Shown in pieces: positions 1 to 31,050 of a stretch of 64,000 nucleotides of DNA. The notes beneath the pieces were generated by a model. It made no database searches. It was not told the DNA's origin and was given only the letters and a program-made list of their open reading frames with translations. The position numbers and the translations under genes are program-made. Numbering within the stretch: position 1 is the stretch's first letter; every line of letters begins with the position of its first letter. Source of the stretch: Luidia sarsii. Taxonomy: Eukaryota > Echinodermata > Asteroidea > Paxillosida > Luidiidae. The stretch spans positions 26,583,396-26,647,395 of the forward strand of contig OX465101.1 of NCBI GenBank assembly GCA_949987565.1, read 5' to 3'.

Positions 1-630
1 CGACTTGCACTTCTTTGTTTGAAAAATGGAATAAATATTGAAAATTCTGATTGAGATCCGTTGACAGGAAGGCTAGCTCATTATGCATGCTGTTAATGAT
101 TGGATATAATAAATTGGATCGTTGATTTCCTTCATATGGCAAAATAGCGGTCAACTGTTAGTTTTTTGGAAACTTGAGGTGGCTCGCTCGCCAAAGTAAT
201 AACTGCAGAAGTGCCGCTGATTTGGGAAATAATCTCCGAAGCTTTTTTTTTTGGTTTATAATAAATCCCCGCCGAAGCTGAGATTGCATGCACGTCTTAT
301 TCCCCCGGTTCCCGATTCTCATTCGGTCATTTCATCCCATTCCAAATGGCTGGCCCCCAGCCAATCTTCCCACCCGCCGCGAAGCCGTTTATTCACCTTT
401 ACACTCACAGTTCGCTGGACTGTCAGACCCCGGATGTGAACTTTCTCTAAAAAATGTCCACATTGAGGTGCATTTCTGTGCATTAGATCTGCAGGGGCTC
501 CGGTTTTTTTGATAGTTTCATTTTTTTTATCTGACATATTTCTAAGGGCTTGATGGTTTTTACATCTTTTCATTTCCACAACCCCCCTTGTATAGGAATT
601 TGTTATTTGTTTTATTTCCTTTTTTTCTAT

Positions 631-765
631 GTTTCGCTCCTACAAGGACCTTCCTCAAATGCATTCTGCCTTTGAGGAAGGTCCTGCTAGGATTGAAACG
701 TCAAACCTTCTAAATTTGTGACATTTGCATTTTGGTCGTTGTAGTCAGTAAGCAGTTTGCAACAT
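631..765 (+). repeat. Penelope-like arm repeat, head-to-head inverted pair
   Basis: A left arm on the minus strand (631-660) faces a right arm on the plus strand (671-765), so the two can fold together. The right arm has the usual parts: a GAGGAAGG box, a GGTCCT/AGGATT hairpin with loop GCT, GAAACGTC, and a tail ending in AGTCAGTAAGCAGTTTGCAA. This copy keeps a G at the hammerhead-like position 8, unlike most others. Confidence 0.75.
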
Positions 766-819
766 TGCTTTTATCTTATATTACTGTTTTCTTTTTTGTC
801 TGAAAAAAAAATAGAGGGA

Positions 820-967
820 GTAGCAGGACCTTTCCTGAAGACAGAATTCTGCCTTTGAGAAAAGTCCTACTAGGATAGAAATATCAGGCCCTATTTTTTT
901 TATTTATCTTTTTTTTTTTTATTTGCTGTTTGGTCATTTAAGTCAGCAAGCAGTCTGCCACATTTCT
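820..967 (+). repeat. Penelope-like arm repeat, diverged inverted pair
   Basis: An inverted partial arm (820-845) is followed by a plus-strand arm (871-967) with GAAATATCAG in place of GAAACGTCAG. The tail again carries AGTCAGCAAGCAGTCTGC. It lies about 200 bp from the previous copy, so the two may be successive insertions or a local duplication. Confidence 0.65.
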
Positions 968-1805
968 GTACCATTTTTTAAAATTTGTTATCATTTTATA
1001 TGTAAATTGTATGCTGTTCTCAGTCCATGGCTAAATTACTTGATGAGGCATGACATTTCGGAGGCTGATTCTAATAGCCTTTTGTAATGAGGCATGCAAA
1101 ATAATTTTCTCCTCGAACACACTGATTTCTGCCCTGATTTACCCTTCACACATTGGCCATTGAATATGGAGAAACACTCTGCAGTGTCCAGGAATGATTT
1201 GAGATTCCTTGGTTTGTTTTTTTTACTTGATAATTGATATCCACATTGCATATGTTTATTACGTAGACCCAGAAGTACATGCAATAGATATGTGGGCACA
1301 CAGAATTAATGCCCGGATGGTGAATATACCTAAGGTGCCCTTACAACTCACTTCATTCCGGCAAATTGCAAACTGACAATTTTTCAAAAGTGATGTCCCC
1401 CCCCCTTTTTTATTATATAGAAACGCTCTTTCAGGATGATATTTGTCACAAAGGCATGAATCGCTGCATGCTCTATGGTCACTGTATTTATAATGGAAGA
1501 GTGTTTGCAAATGACACTAGCCCCCAACTGCCTCAAGAGCAGTGTGTGAGTGAATTATCAATGCTGGAAATTCGCTGCCCATTAGAGAACGCTCGCTGAC
1601 CACATTAACAATTGAAGTTGTCTCTTTGCACTAGACTCTTCATCAATGGCAAGGACAAAAATATCATTGATGAGAAATTGATGAAGAATACGTATACGGT
1701 GCACTCGTTGCATTCAGATGTGTAAGGATAGCTGTGTGTGTCTAACTGATGAAAGCTATATAGCAACTTAAGGATTTATCTTAAATACTAACTACTTGGA
1801 AAGGG

Positions 1806-2400
1806 GGGACTGATGTTTCGATCCTAGCAAGACACGTTTCTCAACTAGGTGCCTTTGAGAAAGGTCCTGCCCTTGAGAAGGGTCCTGCCTTTGAGAAAGG
1901 TCCTGCCTTTGAGAAAGGTCCTGCCTTTGAGAAAGGTCCTGCCCTTGAGAAGGGTCCTGCCTTTGAGAAAGGTTCTGCCTTTGGGAAAGGTCCTGCCTTT
2001 GGGAAAGGTCCTGCCTTTGAGAAAGGTCCTGCCTTTGAGAAAGGTCCTGCCTTTGAGAAAGGTCCTGCCTTTGAGAAAGGTCCTGCCTTTGAGAAAGGTC
2101 CTGCCTTTGAGAACAGTCCTGCCCTTGAGAAAGGTCCTGCCTTTGAGAAAGGTCCTGCCTTTGAGAAAGGTCCTGCCTTTGAGAAAGGTCCTGCCTTTGA
2201 GAAAGGTCCTGCCTTTGAGAAAGGTCCTGCCTTTGAGAAAGGTCCTGCCTTTGAGAAGGGTCCTGCTTTTGAGAAAGGTCCTGCCTTTGAGAAACTTCCT
2301 GCTAGGATCAAAACGTCAGGCCTTCCTAATGTTTGATATTTGCTTTTTGGTCATTTTAGTTAGTAAGCAGTCGCAACATTTTTGCATATTTATTATTACT
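1806..2400 (+). repeat. 18-bp tandem array inside an inverted pair of Penelope-like arms
   Basis: About 25 near-identical 18-bp units (CCTTTGAGAAAGGTCCTG) fill 1848-2300. A minus-strand arm (1807-1835, TGATGTTTCGATCCTAGCA) lies on the left, and a plus-strand arm with its tail (2285-2400) lies on the right. The unit is exactly the piece of the arm that starts its hairpin, so the array grew by unit expansion within one element. Because 18 is a multiple of 3, both strands are open here (156 and 190 codons), but those frames are a by-product of the repeat. Confidence 0.9.
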
Positions 2401-5373
2401 GCATTTGGAAAGAGTGCATAAGGTTTTTTGATCAAAAACTGCTTCATTGTTTTACTTGGATTGTCCATGAAGTAGTTGCTTATAAATGCTCTCTCTATCC
2501 AACAAGTTTACATTAAAGTGCTTTTTTTTAGATATCTTTATAAATTCAAAGAATAGCTCGTGCACAGCATGAATAGCAAAGTCAAAGAGACAAGAGATGT
2601 ATCACAGCCATACGTGTATTGCTCGAAAATCTCAGCCTACAAATGGTTTGGCTTTGCTGCATATTAGAACAGCCAGTCCTGAAAGACAATTCAGTTGTCG
2701 TGTTTGACAATTTATTCCAAAACATAGAAAGTGATCAATGAATTTGCGGGCAATGAGCTGACAATGCATGTCTGTGGGAGACAGCTGCATTTTTTTTTTT
2801 TTTTTTTTTCGTCGGCCCAAAGCCGGCATTTCTTCAACTGAAAAATTTCATGGGTGCAAGAGAATTTGCTTTGAAATCTCTATCCCCCTCTATCCCCCCT
2901 ACACCCCTTCACGCACCCCTTACACTACGACTAGTAATGTCGGCATAGTTTAAACCAGTCCCCGATCGTGGAGGTGTGATTTGATCAGACTGTTTTTGCT
3001 CAAAGTGCCTCAAGCACCGTGTACCCTAGCTAATATAAGCGCATGCCGTAGGTACGCCCCCCCCCCCCAAGAAAAAAAGCGAATTCTTCCCAATTTTCTC
3101 CATGTAGGGGGTTAGGGAGGAAAAGGGGTGGGTAAAAAAATGAGAATTTTTTTTTGTATGATTGGGATGGCTTGCACAAGGTGAGTCATGGCTTTGAAGA
3201 AAACAAAAAAAAAGCAAGATGAAAAAATTATGTGATATGACGAGATGCGGAGTCGGAGTCGCCTCTGTTTTGAAGCCGGTCGATAGTGCAGTGGCCACCT
3301 GATAGCGTATATCATATTTACAGACACTCCAGGTACAATTTAGGGCAATCTGATTCAGAGCTCTAGAGAAGGGCTTGAACATAGGCCCCCCCCCCCCAAA
3401 AAAAAAAAATGGAAATCCAATGACACAATCTTATCATGCCAGCTCTGACGACTCCCATTTCCCCCCTTTTTTATGGGTAAAGTGCGTGTCCCAGGTCAGT
3501 AGCTGTGGTAACTACAGAATTATTCCGTCCGCTCCCCACTTCCAAGGGTTGAACCGAATCTGGTGCAAAAGGAGAGAGAGAGAGAGTGGGGAGGCTAGGG
3601 GCGCGCGAAGGAATGAGGATGAGAATTTTTCGAATCATTAAGCTTGTTATCGCTCCATCGGGCATACAAGAAACTGCCAGCACTGACAGTGTCCATTCAT
3701 CTCTCTGGGAGTGGAAGGGAACCGTTCCTTTTTATCTCCTTCTCCTTCTTTTCTTCTTCACAATTTTCAACACCCTGTCCTGTTTGATTTGTCAGTGGTA
3801 TAGCTCCTGTTGCCTATGAGATTCTCCCATCTGGCATCAACCACAGTGACAGCTCCAAATCCCCCCTCCCTCCCCCATGCCCCCAAACCCCTCTGCCATA
3901 GATCACCTATACACGAATGCACAGTGGCTTGTTTTTTTTTAGAGACCTCTCACGATCGCCTTTCGATGCGGGCGAATCTCCGGCATAAATTTCCCCGACA
4001 GCTAGGCATAACGTAAAGACATATAGCTCAGTCTGTGGACGAGAAGGGTTTTTATTTCTTTCCTCGTGCTTTCTTGTGTTTTTGTTGTGCTGTGTGATCC
4101 ACACTCCGATCAAACTCAAGAGGCCAATCATGTTTTGGTAGTGCTCAATTACCCCGGAGCAAACACGAAAAAGGGTCCCTAGCCAAAAGCTTTAACTTAC
4201 CACTAGCACCACCACCACTGACACACACTCTGGGACCAGTGGAGTCTTGGCTGCTGGGGGGAAATCAGAGCCCGCTGTTTGGGAAAGTACAAGCCTGAGC
4301 AAAGGGAATAATGTTTGATTCCCGTACTCCGACCTGCGAGGGAGGGGGGGATAGGGCCAGGGAGTAAAGAATCGCCCAATCCTCGAAAGATTTGCAGCCA
4401 GGATAGGTACCCAAACACTTCAATCACTCGCCGCTCGCCCTTTCTCGGTCGATTGACTCGATTTGTCACAACCCTCCCTGGAATGTCAAGGGGTGGCCAG
4501 GATTCAGGACGAATACATTCACTCCTTGCAACCTCTCGTATCTGTAGAAACATAGCGCGCACGTTCGTTGAGAAAGGGGCACAGTGCCAGACACATCCAT
4601 TATATGAAGTGCCTTCTCGCTTCAATTACTCTGTGCCGCGTCTGACATTGGAAATTGAGACAGAAAGGCAGAGAGAGAGAGAGCTAAGAAACAAGGAGAA
4701 ATTGCCGTGTAAGTGATGCTTGCACATTCTGCCTTTCAGGCTGTGCGGACAGCCTTTCGTTGTCACTTGGCAAGTTGCAGCTAGACTGAATCGAATGTAC
4801 ACGTCTTCATGCACAGTGGGAACCATATGGTTTCGCACGCTGACTTGGCCTCCCAACCTGTACGCTGCAGTGCCTTGTATGTCATATGTGCAGGGGGTGG
4901 TGATAATTTGGGATTTAAGTTTCATTTATGCTTTAGGAAAAGTGAAGGCCTTTTGAGGATCAAAATCTCAAGCCCTCTTAATTTGTTAAATTTGTTTCCA
5001 ACATTTGTTTTCCTTTATTAAAGATTACTACCATGACCATTACAATATCACAGCCATGTTTGACTTTTGAGATGCTAGAGCTGTGAATTGCTTACCATTG
5101 ACATCCCGCTCAAAGTTATGACTTCTGGAGATAAATTGCTCATTGGCTAATGATGTCGGCTTGAAGGAACTTGGCCGTGTACTGATAGCCTGGGTCAAGC
5201 TGATCGTGAGCCAATGGACGATTTATCTGCGTACCATTTCTATGATGAACAACCTCTGCTGTAGTGTTTTGAGTTTTGTTATGCAAAGCATCCATTACGT
5301 TGTTGGGATGTGTCATATGGTCACTGTGCGTGATTCATCATCCTGTGATTGGTCGTAAGTAATGATAAGTCTT

Positions 5374-5637
5374 TCAATGAGGGTTTCCCTGCTCGACATA
5401 AATAAGTGCTCAGTGCTTTGCCCGATGCCTGATATCAGGCAGCTTGGGCAGGATTCGAACCCACAACTCCCACTTTCTAGAGCAGACGTCTTAACCACTT
5501 TACCACCGAGCTGGTCGACATCACGTGGCAGACTCAAATATGTATAGTGGCAGGTAGTGCAATACATCATAGATATAGCATGACGTTTGCATTGAGGAGA
5601 ATGTAAGTCAATTCCCCCAGGGCTAATCCTCATTGAA
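5374..5637 (-). repeat. tRNA-like SINE bounded by inverted repeats (family B)
   Basis: On the minus strand, 5519-5439 reads as a tRNA-like body: a box A-like GGTAAAGTGGTTAAG and a box B GGTTCGAATCC. Outside it, TCAATGAGGGTTTCCCTG on the left is mirrored by CAGGGCTAATCCTCATTGA on the right. The same organisation recurs at 18207-18389, and a partial copy lies at 22122-22270. Confidence 0.75.
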
Positions 5638-5777
5638 TTACATTCTGCTTGACGCAAATATCATATATCTATGATAGAACGATGGTCTAAATAGACAGAT
5701 TATCAGTGCTGACTGAGATCCTCTCTCCCAGATTGACGGACCAAGTTGCTCTCTCTGTGCTCCTCTGTCGTAAAAAG

Positions 5778-23999
<18,222 letters not shown>

Positions 24000-24026
24000 T
24001 ACGCTTCACAGTCAACGGCAGTCTTG

Positions 24027-24108
24027 GTGGATGGCTGGCTGGGTGGGTGGGTGAATGGCTGGGTGGATGGGTGGATGGCTGGCTGGGTGGGTGGGTGGGT
24101 GGATCAGC
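24027..24108 (+). repeat. G-rich minisatellite just after the spastin stop, with quadruplex motif
   Basis: Short GGGTGGAT/GGCTGGGT units begin 28 bp after the stop codon. 24085-24099 is four GGG runs separated by single T bases, a canonical G-quadruplex motif on the sense strand. If this is 3' UTR, it would be present in the mRNA. Confidence 0.8.
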
Positions 24109-24453
24109 AAAGACTCGTCAGCTAAGCCTCTCTCCCTTGGACAAGCCTCTTCCGCCTCTTCTTTCAGAAAGGTCAAGAAGCCGTCTAGCTCATGGGCATG
24201 CCTACCTACCGGTATTCGGTTTGAGGCTGCGCTGCCATCTATCGAGAGGGATGCCCTCTGAACACTAAAAAAACAAAATAGTCTGGTTCTTTAGCTCTCG
24301 TTGGTGAGAACTGTCTGTCACTCAGTGACTTGCCTTCTTGGTCACGTCTCATCTCCAGACGTTAAGCAGAGTCACTGCTTTGGGTAAAACAAAGACAGGG
24401 CAGGGTGCTGCTCTTTGAGGTAAGAATTACCTCTGGTGATCTTCTGTCTGATC

Positions 24454-24652
24454 GGGGGCCAATTTCATAGAGCTGCTTACCGTAAGTTCCACACTTTGCT
24501 TACACAAAAAGTCATGAGTCATAGGATCATTTTGCCAGCCCAAACTTCACTAGTGTTTCATGCAAAGTGTGGTTTGCGATCCTGCTTACACAGGGAAGAC
24601 TTTTCCTGCTTAGCAGATTTTCACACTTAAGTGGCTCAATGGAATTAGGCCC
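24454..24652. repeat. Foldback element, family C
   Basis: GGGGGCCAATTTCATAGAGC on the left is mirrored by GGCTCAATGGAATTAGGCCC on the right. The interior TTTTGCCAGCCCAAACTTCA matches the other copies. Confidence 0.75.
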
Positions 24653-27600
24653 TGAGCCCTGATATCACGCACATAATTAGCACCGTGACTGAGCTCTGGG
24701 TTTATAGCCAGATACACAGTCAGAAGTACTTTACTACTGCCAAAGGTCATTTTGTTTGGTGTGCGGGAAGAAAAGAAAAAAAATCAGTTTGCAGTGAGAG
24801 TTTTTGGCTGCCCTATTGCCACAACTAAAAAGAAGAGAAACAAAAGTAGTAGTCTTGATTCAGGCCAGTCTGGGGTAGTCTCGATTCCAGCCCCTCGAGG
24901 TAAAACCCCAGTGTCCGTGTGCCATTTCTCGACCATGGATCACCCATCTCCTCGGATTGAGCCACTTTGAGGTGGAGAGAGAAAGTCCCACTTCTGCAGA
25001 GCGCCCTCTTGTGGCAATCACTGATACATCGTAGCTCAAGTGCCAACATGAGCCAAGCCCTGGAAGGGGGGGGATGTGTGTGTGCTTTATACTGAGCACC
25101 AGAAGTGAGTAAACCAAGTAATTTGACTGTCAGGAAATTGAATTGAAGACATTTTCAAACGCTCATAAATAATGACTTATTACTCTGAAGTATAGGATGT
25201 AAATATTGGTTGTAATTTCTGGATGAGAAATAATCCAATTGAGTCAAGGCAAAGCAAATAGCAACAAAATGAAAGCGATGACTTTAAAAAAAAGAAAAGA
25301 GGAAAACAAAAAGTTGGCAAACAAAATTTAAAATCAAAAGTGAAATTGTAGAAAAGGACATTTCCTCAGAAGGCTGAGGACCAACAAAGCCAAGAGACAG
25401 TTGCCTGAGCTGTTGCCCATGCTTATTATCTACCTCTGAGAGCCAAAAAGTGAAATATTTTCGCATCTGTTGCGCACTTGCAGTTGGCCGTCGTGACTTT
25501 CATTTCACAACCAATGGCGGAGATTTTTGTCTCCTCAAAACAAAAAAGAAAGAAATACTGGCTAATGGGGAATATATGTTGTGCACTGTGCTTTGTGTTG
25601 TCCATGTCTTTTTTCGATTTGACTTGACTTATTGGCTTTTTCTTTCTTGGCTTATTTTCTTTTCAATTTCACAGCATTGGCACAAGGATTCTTGTGCCCA
25701 AATTGTTGTGAAATTGTATTTAGCCCATATTTTAGTTTGTGGATTGAATTACCCCCTCCTTTATGATTGAAATGCCTTCTGATGACATCCTTTTTAAAAA
25801 AACTACACAAACATAGATATTTTTGTTAATTGTTTTGACCCCTAACTACATTTCCTGGAATCTTCTTGGCCTTATTAAGACATTTTTGTCAGGGAAGGAA
25901 TTAGAGACTGTCTTCCATTTTCCTAAAAAAGCACAACAAAGTAGCCCGACAATTTGTTGGAATCAGGCTTGTGTCACAGCCACCAGTATGTTCCACCATC
26001 ACCCCGTGTGTCCCTGAGACTGAAGCCACCTCATGGCTTGTTCGTCCCCTCAATGTGACAGACAGCAGGCTAGATTGTCATAGGGTTCAATACCTTGTTG
26101 TAAACGTGTAGTCAAAACGACCTGAACATTTCACTGAAGATTGTCCAATCACTGTATGATCACATTACAGCACACTTGCTCTTTTCATGGGATGATTTAA
26201 AAAATCAAAGAATCCGGTGAAAAATAACCTTGTCCCCTTGTATAGCACGATGACACCAAGTTCTTTTTGATACAGGCCAAATTCATTCATTCACTAACTG
26301 AACAAAAATCAGAGACCAGGGGTTCTAATCCTGTTCCAATTAAATTTCTTTGCCGTTTTGATAAAATGATACAAATCTAATTTGTTCGAAGAAAAAAACC
26401 TGAACACCAAATTAATGACAGAATTTCAGATTAGTTTTATGAGGGTTTTTTCTGTCTTCTATTGTTATAAAGGTAAATATTTGCATTGAATGCACTCTTT
26501 GTGACTTTATTCATACATCCTTGCTGTTAAAAAAAAAAATCAGGTGTGGAGCGGTCACGGGACAAATCACAAGGGGGGTTACTCTCCACCAGACAGACTA
26601 GATCTATGTCTCAGCATCCTGTATATGATGGTCTTGTGGGGATGGAGGAAAAGCAAAAAGAACAAAAAAAATATCAACTTTTTGCCATGGGCAATTCGTG
26701 TTTTTGAGCTGGAAATGCACAGGGATTGACCCTTTTTTGTTTTGACCTCTTTATTTTTTTTTTCAATTCTTCTGGCCAAGGTTTCCGGTCTTTGTCTGGT
26801 TCCGGTCCTGGCCTGGTTCCCATGCCACTCTCATCATCACAGGATGTGGGATTACAGAGGACCAGCTGGAACTGGTTTCACCGACAGGGGCCGCTGTGCA
26901 TTCATGTAATGCGTCCCAGTAGAACCCCCGTCACCAAGGATGATAGCTTGAGGGGGAGCCTAATATGATGGCACTTAAAAAAAAAAGGTGCAATATGAAG
27001 AGCAACGACAGTGGCCAGATGGTGTCTATTTTGTGACGGGAACTTGGCCCGGCCGTGCTTCAGGATGGTCCGTGCTTATGGGTTGCACATTTTTGTGATT
27101 CTGCAGCCGGGCCCACATGTGCAGACAATTCTGGCATTGCCTCCATTTTGTTTGTTATCAGGTGGTTGTTTGGATGCTGTTTTGGTTTTTTGTTTGTTTT
27201 TGCCTTGATCCAATTTCCTAGAACGTGGACAGTTTGTTATTCCGTCCAGAGGTCTAGGGTGTGGTCAGTGTCCCGTCTGACTCATCTGCAAAGTAAAGAT
27301 AACGACAGAGAGCCTGGTGCTTAGCAACGCCTTACAGTTGGTGCAGGAAGTCACAGTCACAAGCTCAAATCGTGGAAGTCTTTCCAGGTTTTTTACAGAA
27401 AGGTGGCAAACTGCTTTACCGACTCCACTGACCAGAGATACAAAATCAGACCGATTTACGATCGCCCGATGGTTTGCTCCTAGCCGGACCTTTCTCAGCT
27501 TTGAAAATCCTGCCATGAGAAAAATACGACACCACTGCTCTGTGAATCTACTTCAGCAACAGCCAGAAAAACAGTTTCAATGTCAGAAACTTTGGAATGC

Positions 27601-27843
27601 GAAAAAAAAAAAAAATCAAAGTCCGGCTTGATAAAGATGCGCAAAAATTAAATCTACATTTTTGGGGGTGAACATTTTCAAATTCTTATAAATCCAAGTT
27701 CTGAAGATTTAAGCAGTGACTAAACACTTCAAAATGCAGCGTATAATATGATCGCAATGAACTATTAAAAAAGCATTTGTGTATGCAGTAACCCAGTGGT
27801 GCGCAAGTGAATCTCAACATGGTTGAAATGCATTCACTGTAGC

Positions 27844-28562
27844 TGCATTTGTTTAGCTTCCCCAGTTAGACCTGGGTTACCCAACCCCCCCATTAATTTT
27901 GCTTTCACACTGGGTAAGTTAGGAGTGTGATGACCAACCCTGGTTAGACCTGGGTTACCACTACCCCCCGACCCTGCTTTCACACTGGGTAAGTTAGGGC
28001 TAATGACCAACCCTGGTTAGACCTGGGTTACCACTACCCCTCGACCCTACTTTCACAATAGGGGTAATGACCAACCCTGGTTAGACCTGGGTTCCTTCCC
28101 CCCTCCCCGACCCTGCTTTCACACTGGGTGAGGGGTAGTGAGTGACCAATCCTGGTTAGACCTGGGTTCCCTCCCCCTCCCCGACCCTGCTTTCACACTG
28201 GGTAAGTGAGGGGTAGTGACCAATCCTGGTTAGACCTGGGTTCCCTCCCCCTCCCCGACCCTGCTTTCACACTGGGTAAGTGAGGGGTAGTGACCAATCC
28301 TGGTTAGACCTGGGTTTCCTCCCCCTCCCCGACCCTGCTTTCACACTGGGTAAGTGAGGGGTAGTGACCAATCCTGGTTAGACCTGGGTTTCCTCCCCCC
28401 TCCCCGACCCTGCTTTCATACTGGGTGAGGGGTAGTGACCAACCCTGGTTAGACCTGGGTTTCCTCCCCCCTCCCCGACCCTGCTTTCACACTGGCAAAG
28501 TGAGGGGTAGTGACCAACCCTGGTTTGACCCTGGGTAGTCCCGGGGAAGCTAACCGAATGCA
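27844..28562. mobile_element. MITE-like element carrying a 74-bp tandem array
   Basis: Inverted ends TGCATTTGTTTAGCTTCCCC and GGGGAAGCTAACCGAATGCA match at 17 of 20 positions. Inside are nine units of 64-78 bp, each starting GTTAGACCTGGGTT (27865, 27943, 28016, 28080, 28154, 28229, 28303, 28377, 28447), plus a partial one at 28523. Units share CCCGACCCTGCTTTCACACT. A related piece without the array lies at 31297-31420. Confidence 0.85.
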
Positions 28563-29875
28563 CCTTGTGTGTTTGCAACCAGACGACTTTAAGACAAGTT
28601 TAGCGTCCTGTGCTGTTGCAGTCAGGATTCTTTATCACTATACTTAATGGGGATGTAAATCTGAAGAGATCCACAAATTATCAATGGTGCAATTCAATAC
28701 CGGTATTCATTCCTTGAACAATGAGGCAGGAAGATAGCACTGCTGTGATGTCTAACATACAAGTGAATACATGTTTAAAGTCAATGCCCTTTTGCTGACA
28801 TTCTGAAGAGCCACCAAAAATCACAGCGGCCATGTAATCATAAGATTAATTATGTCACCCTTGGTTTTCAACATTTCATCCAGTCCTTCATTTTTGTGCG
28901 TAAATCTGACTGATCAATCAACCTTTTGTTTTTCATATTTTGTCTTTTGTATCAAACATTTCATTTTTCGGGGTGATTTTTGTACTGAGTAAGCTACTTA
29001 AAAAGTAACTTTTGTTATATGCGATTCCATTTTAGTAAATTTTGTACTGGTTTTATGAATAGACAGAATTTTCAATACATGTTATTATCTAGTATGATCT
29101 CTTGTCTGCAATGAGGGGCATTTTAGATTTTCGCGAGGGCGTGTTTGAGAACAGGTTCTGTGCCAATGAGTGGCCTTTTTAATCTTTGATTGACACTTTA
29201 TCAAGATTATGTGTTGCTTTTGGAGGAATAGAATTTGCCACCCAGTCAAATATAGTTCAATTTTGCTTCGGGTTTGTAGTAGTCATCCAAGGTTTTCTAT
29301 GTTGCCCATGATGTATTGGGCATCCCTGTTTTACCCAAAGTGTATGTGTACAAACTACAGACCCTCACCTAGCTTTTTCTGTACCCGTTCTGCACGCTAA
29401 CTTTCAAGTATTAGTTGTGTCAGATTTTGCTTCTAGTATTTATTTAGGACAGGTTTGGGGTCTTAGAATAGTTTGGTATCAGGATGTCAGTACAACTCAG
29501 GATTGCTCTGAGAACTCCTTATAGCATTTGAATCATAATAGAATTTGAATATTGCATTACTTTTATGAATTTGAATGTAATTGGTAGATTGAGTACACTT
29601 TTTCTGAATTTCAATTTTCTTAAATTCATTTTCAAAACAACTGACTGATTGATTTTTTTCTTCCAAATTTGTATTTTTGTTTATGGGGCTTTCTTTTGGA
29701 ATGGTTTTAATTCTTTTTTTTTTGTAAATCAAACAGTAAACACTAATTTTAAACATAAGTATGGCTACGGTGGCAGGCCTGCCATGGGATTGCAGATATC
29801 CAAATTGTTGCACACCAGGATGTGTATGACTTCAGGCTATGCATGGTGGTTGTACTAATAAAGCAAATACCAGGT

Positions 29876-30091
29876 AGGTTTGCTGTGACACCATGTACGA
29901 GTGGTACAAGTATGTATGGCCTGCAGGTACATGTACATGTACATCAACCACCCCCAACACCAGACCAGTATTTTTCCTCCTGAAGACAAGCAAAGTACAC
30001 TGTCCAAAATGACGAGTGGAACCCTCTGGTTCTTTTCAGAACCACGCTCACTCACAAAAAGAGATTCTCGTACATGGTGTCACCGCAAACC
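29876..30091. repeat. Inverted-repeat element, family D
   Basis: The left end GTTTGCTGTGACACCATGTA is mirrored by TACATGGTGTCACCGCAAAC at the right. The interior carries GGTTCTTTTCAGAACCAC, itself an inverted repeat, as in the copies at 47161-47384 and 53595-53710. Confidence 0.75.
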
Positions 30092-31050
30092 AATACTCTT
30101 TACCAGGATGTGTCCCGGCGGTCATAACCAGGGATGGGTTTGGTTGTTTGTGTTTGCATTTCTGATGTGAAAACATGAGCACTTAATCACCAAGTGCTAA
30201 CAGTCTAACCCAACCAAAATTGCCAGGGAAAATCTGTCAAATATTAGTCGAACCAATCCTTGGTGTTGACTGCCGAAACGCAGTGTGTATGGTTTTGAGT
30301 TGCGTCACAAGGCATGCTGGGAGTCTTCTTTTTTTTCTCTATTTTTTTTCTTCCGAATTGCAAAAGCCAACACGACTGCATAGGGGAGATTCCACAGTCA
30401 AACCTTCGCAACTGAGTTGGGAGTCGGCTTAGTCAAATCTTGTTCGGATGTGGGGATAAGTTTTCAAATTGTAACAAACCAGTAACATGACCAATGAGTT
30501 ATTTACGTACGTGTTGATTAAGCTTGTACCATTTCTATTTCTCAGTCGACCAATTTACGTATTTTTCCCCTTGTCTTTTATCACACTGCGAAGAAAAGAG
30601 ACTGATTTGGCAGCTTGTTTCATACTGTACACAGGTTGTAGATTTTAAAAATGTTGAACGTCGTTATATTTTGGGTAATTTCCCCGTTTTTGAAAAATTG
30701 TAAAGAAATTGGGTTCTTACTCTTTATTTGTGTTGCCTGTTCATTGCTTTGGAAAGTGTTTGAAACACGGTGCACATCGGGAAAAAAAGAATATATATGT
30801 ATGGTTATTCACTATTTTATATTGAGCAGTAAATATTCAATAAATAGAAAAAAAATATTGAGGTGAACTGCAAAATATGATTTTTTTGGGTAGATTTTTA
30901 TTCCAGATCAGAAGTTATACCGTACATTGGAAGGGTACCAGTGTATGGTTGGTAACCTATATGATTTTAATGTACAATTAATACAATATTCAATGCACCA
31001 TTTGGGATTAACATTAAGATTGCATTGGATTAGTTTCCTCGGGTAGATCT

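Larger units (their letters stand above)
1..5777. other. Non-coding stretch upstream of the first visible spastin exon (intron or 5' flank)
   Basis: No exon could be supported here. I looked for the spastin N-terminal hydrophobic hairpin and MIT domain and saw neither. The stretch holds several copies of the Penelope-like arm repeat, an 18-bp tandem array (1848-2300), poly-C and poly-A runs near 3059-3075 and 3385-3409, a short GA tract near 4670, and a tRNA-like element at 5374-5637. ORFs of 60-140 codons in it show no recognisable protein family. Confidence 0.6.

Noticed and set aside
1841..2421. Long overlapping ORFs on both strands (156 and 190 codons)
   Set aside because: They are translations of an 18-bp tandem array, open in several frames only because 18 is divisible by 3.
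4203..4716. ORFs of 140 and 133 codons upstream of spastin
   Set aside because: No recognisable domain, not spastin N-terminus, and ordinary for open frames in GC-balanced intronic DNA.
5439..5519. Possible tRNA genes at this and other sites with GGTTCGAATCC (18207-18389, 22122-22270, 41583-41733, 51122-51283)
   Set aside because: Acceptor and anticodon arms do not fold properly, and the sequences recur with shared flanks, so they are SINEs.
27865..28525. CRISPR-like array (regular 74-bp period)
   Set aside because: Units are contiguous repeats without unique spacers, inside a MITE in animal DNA.
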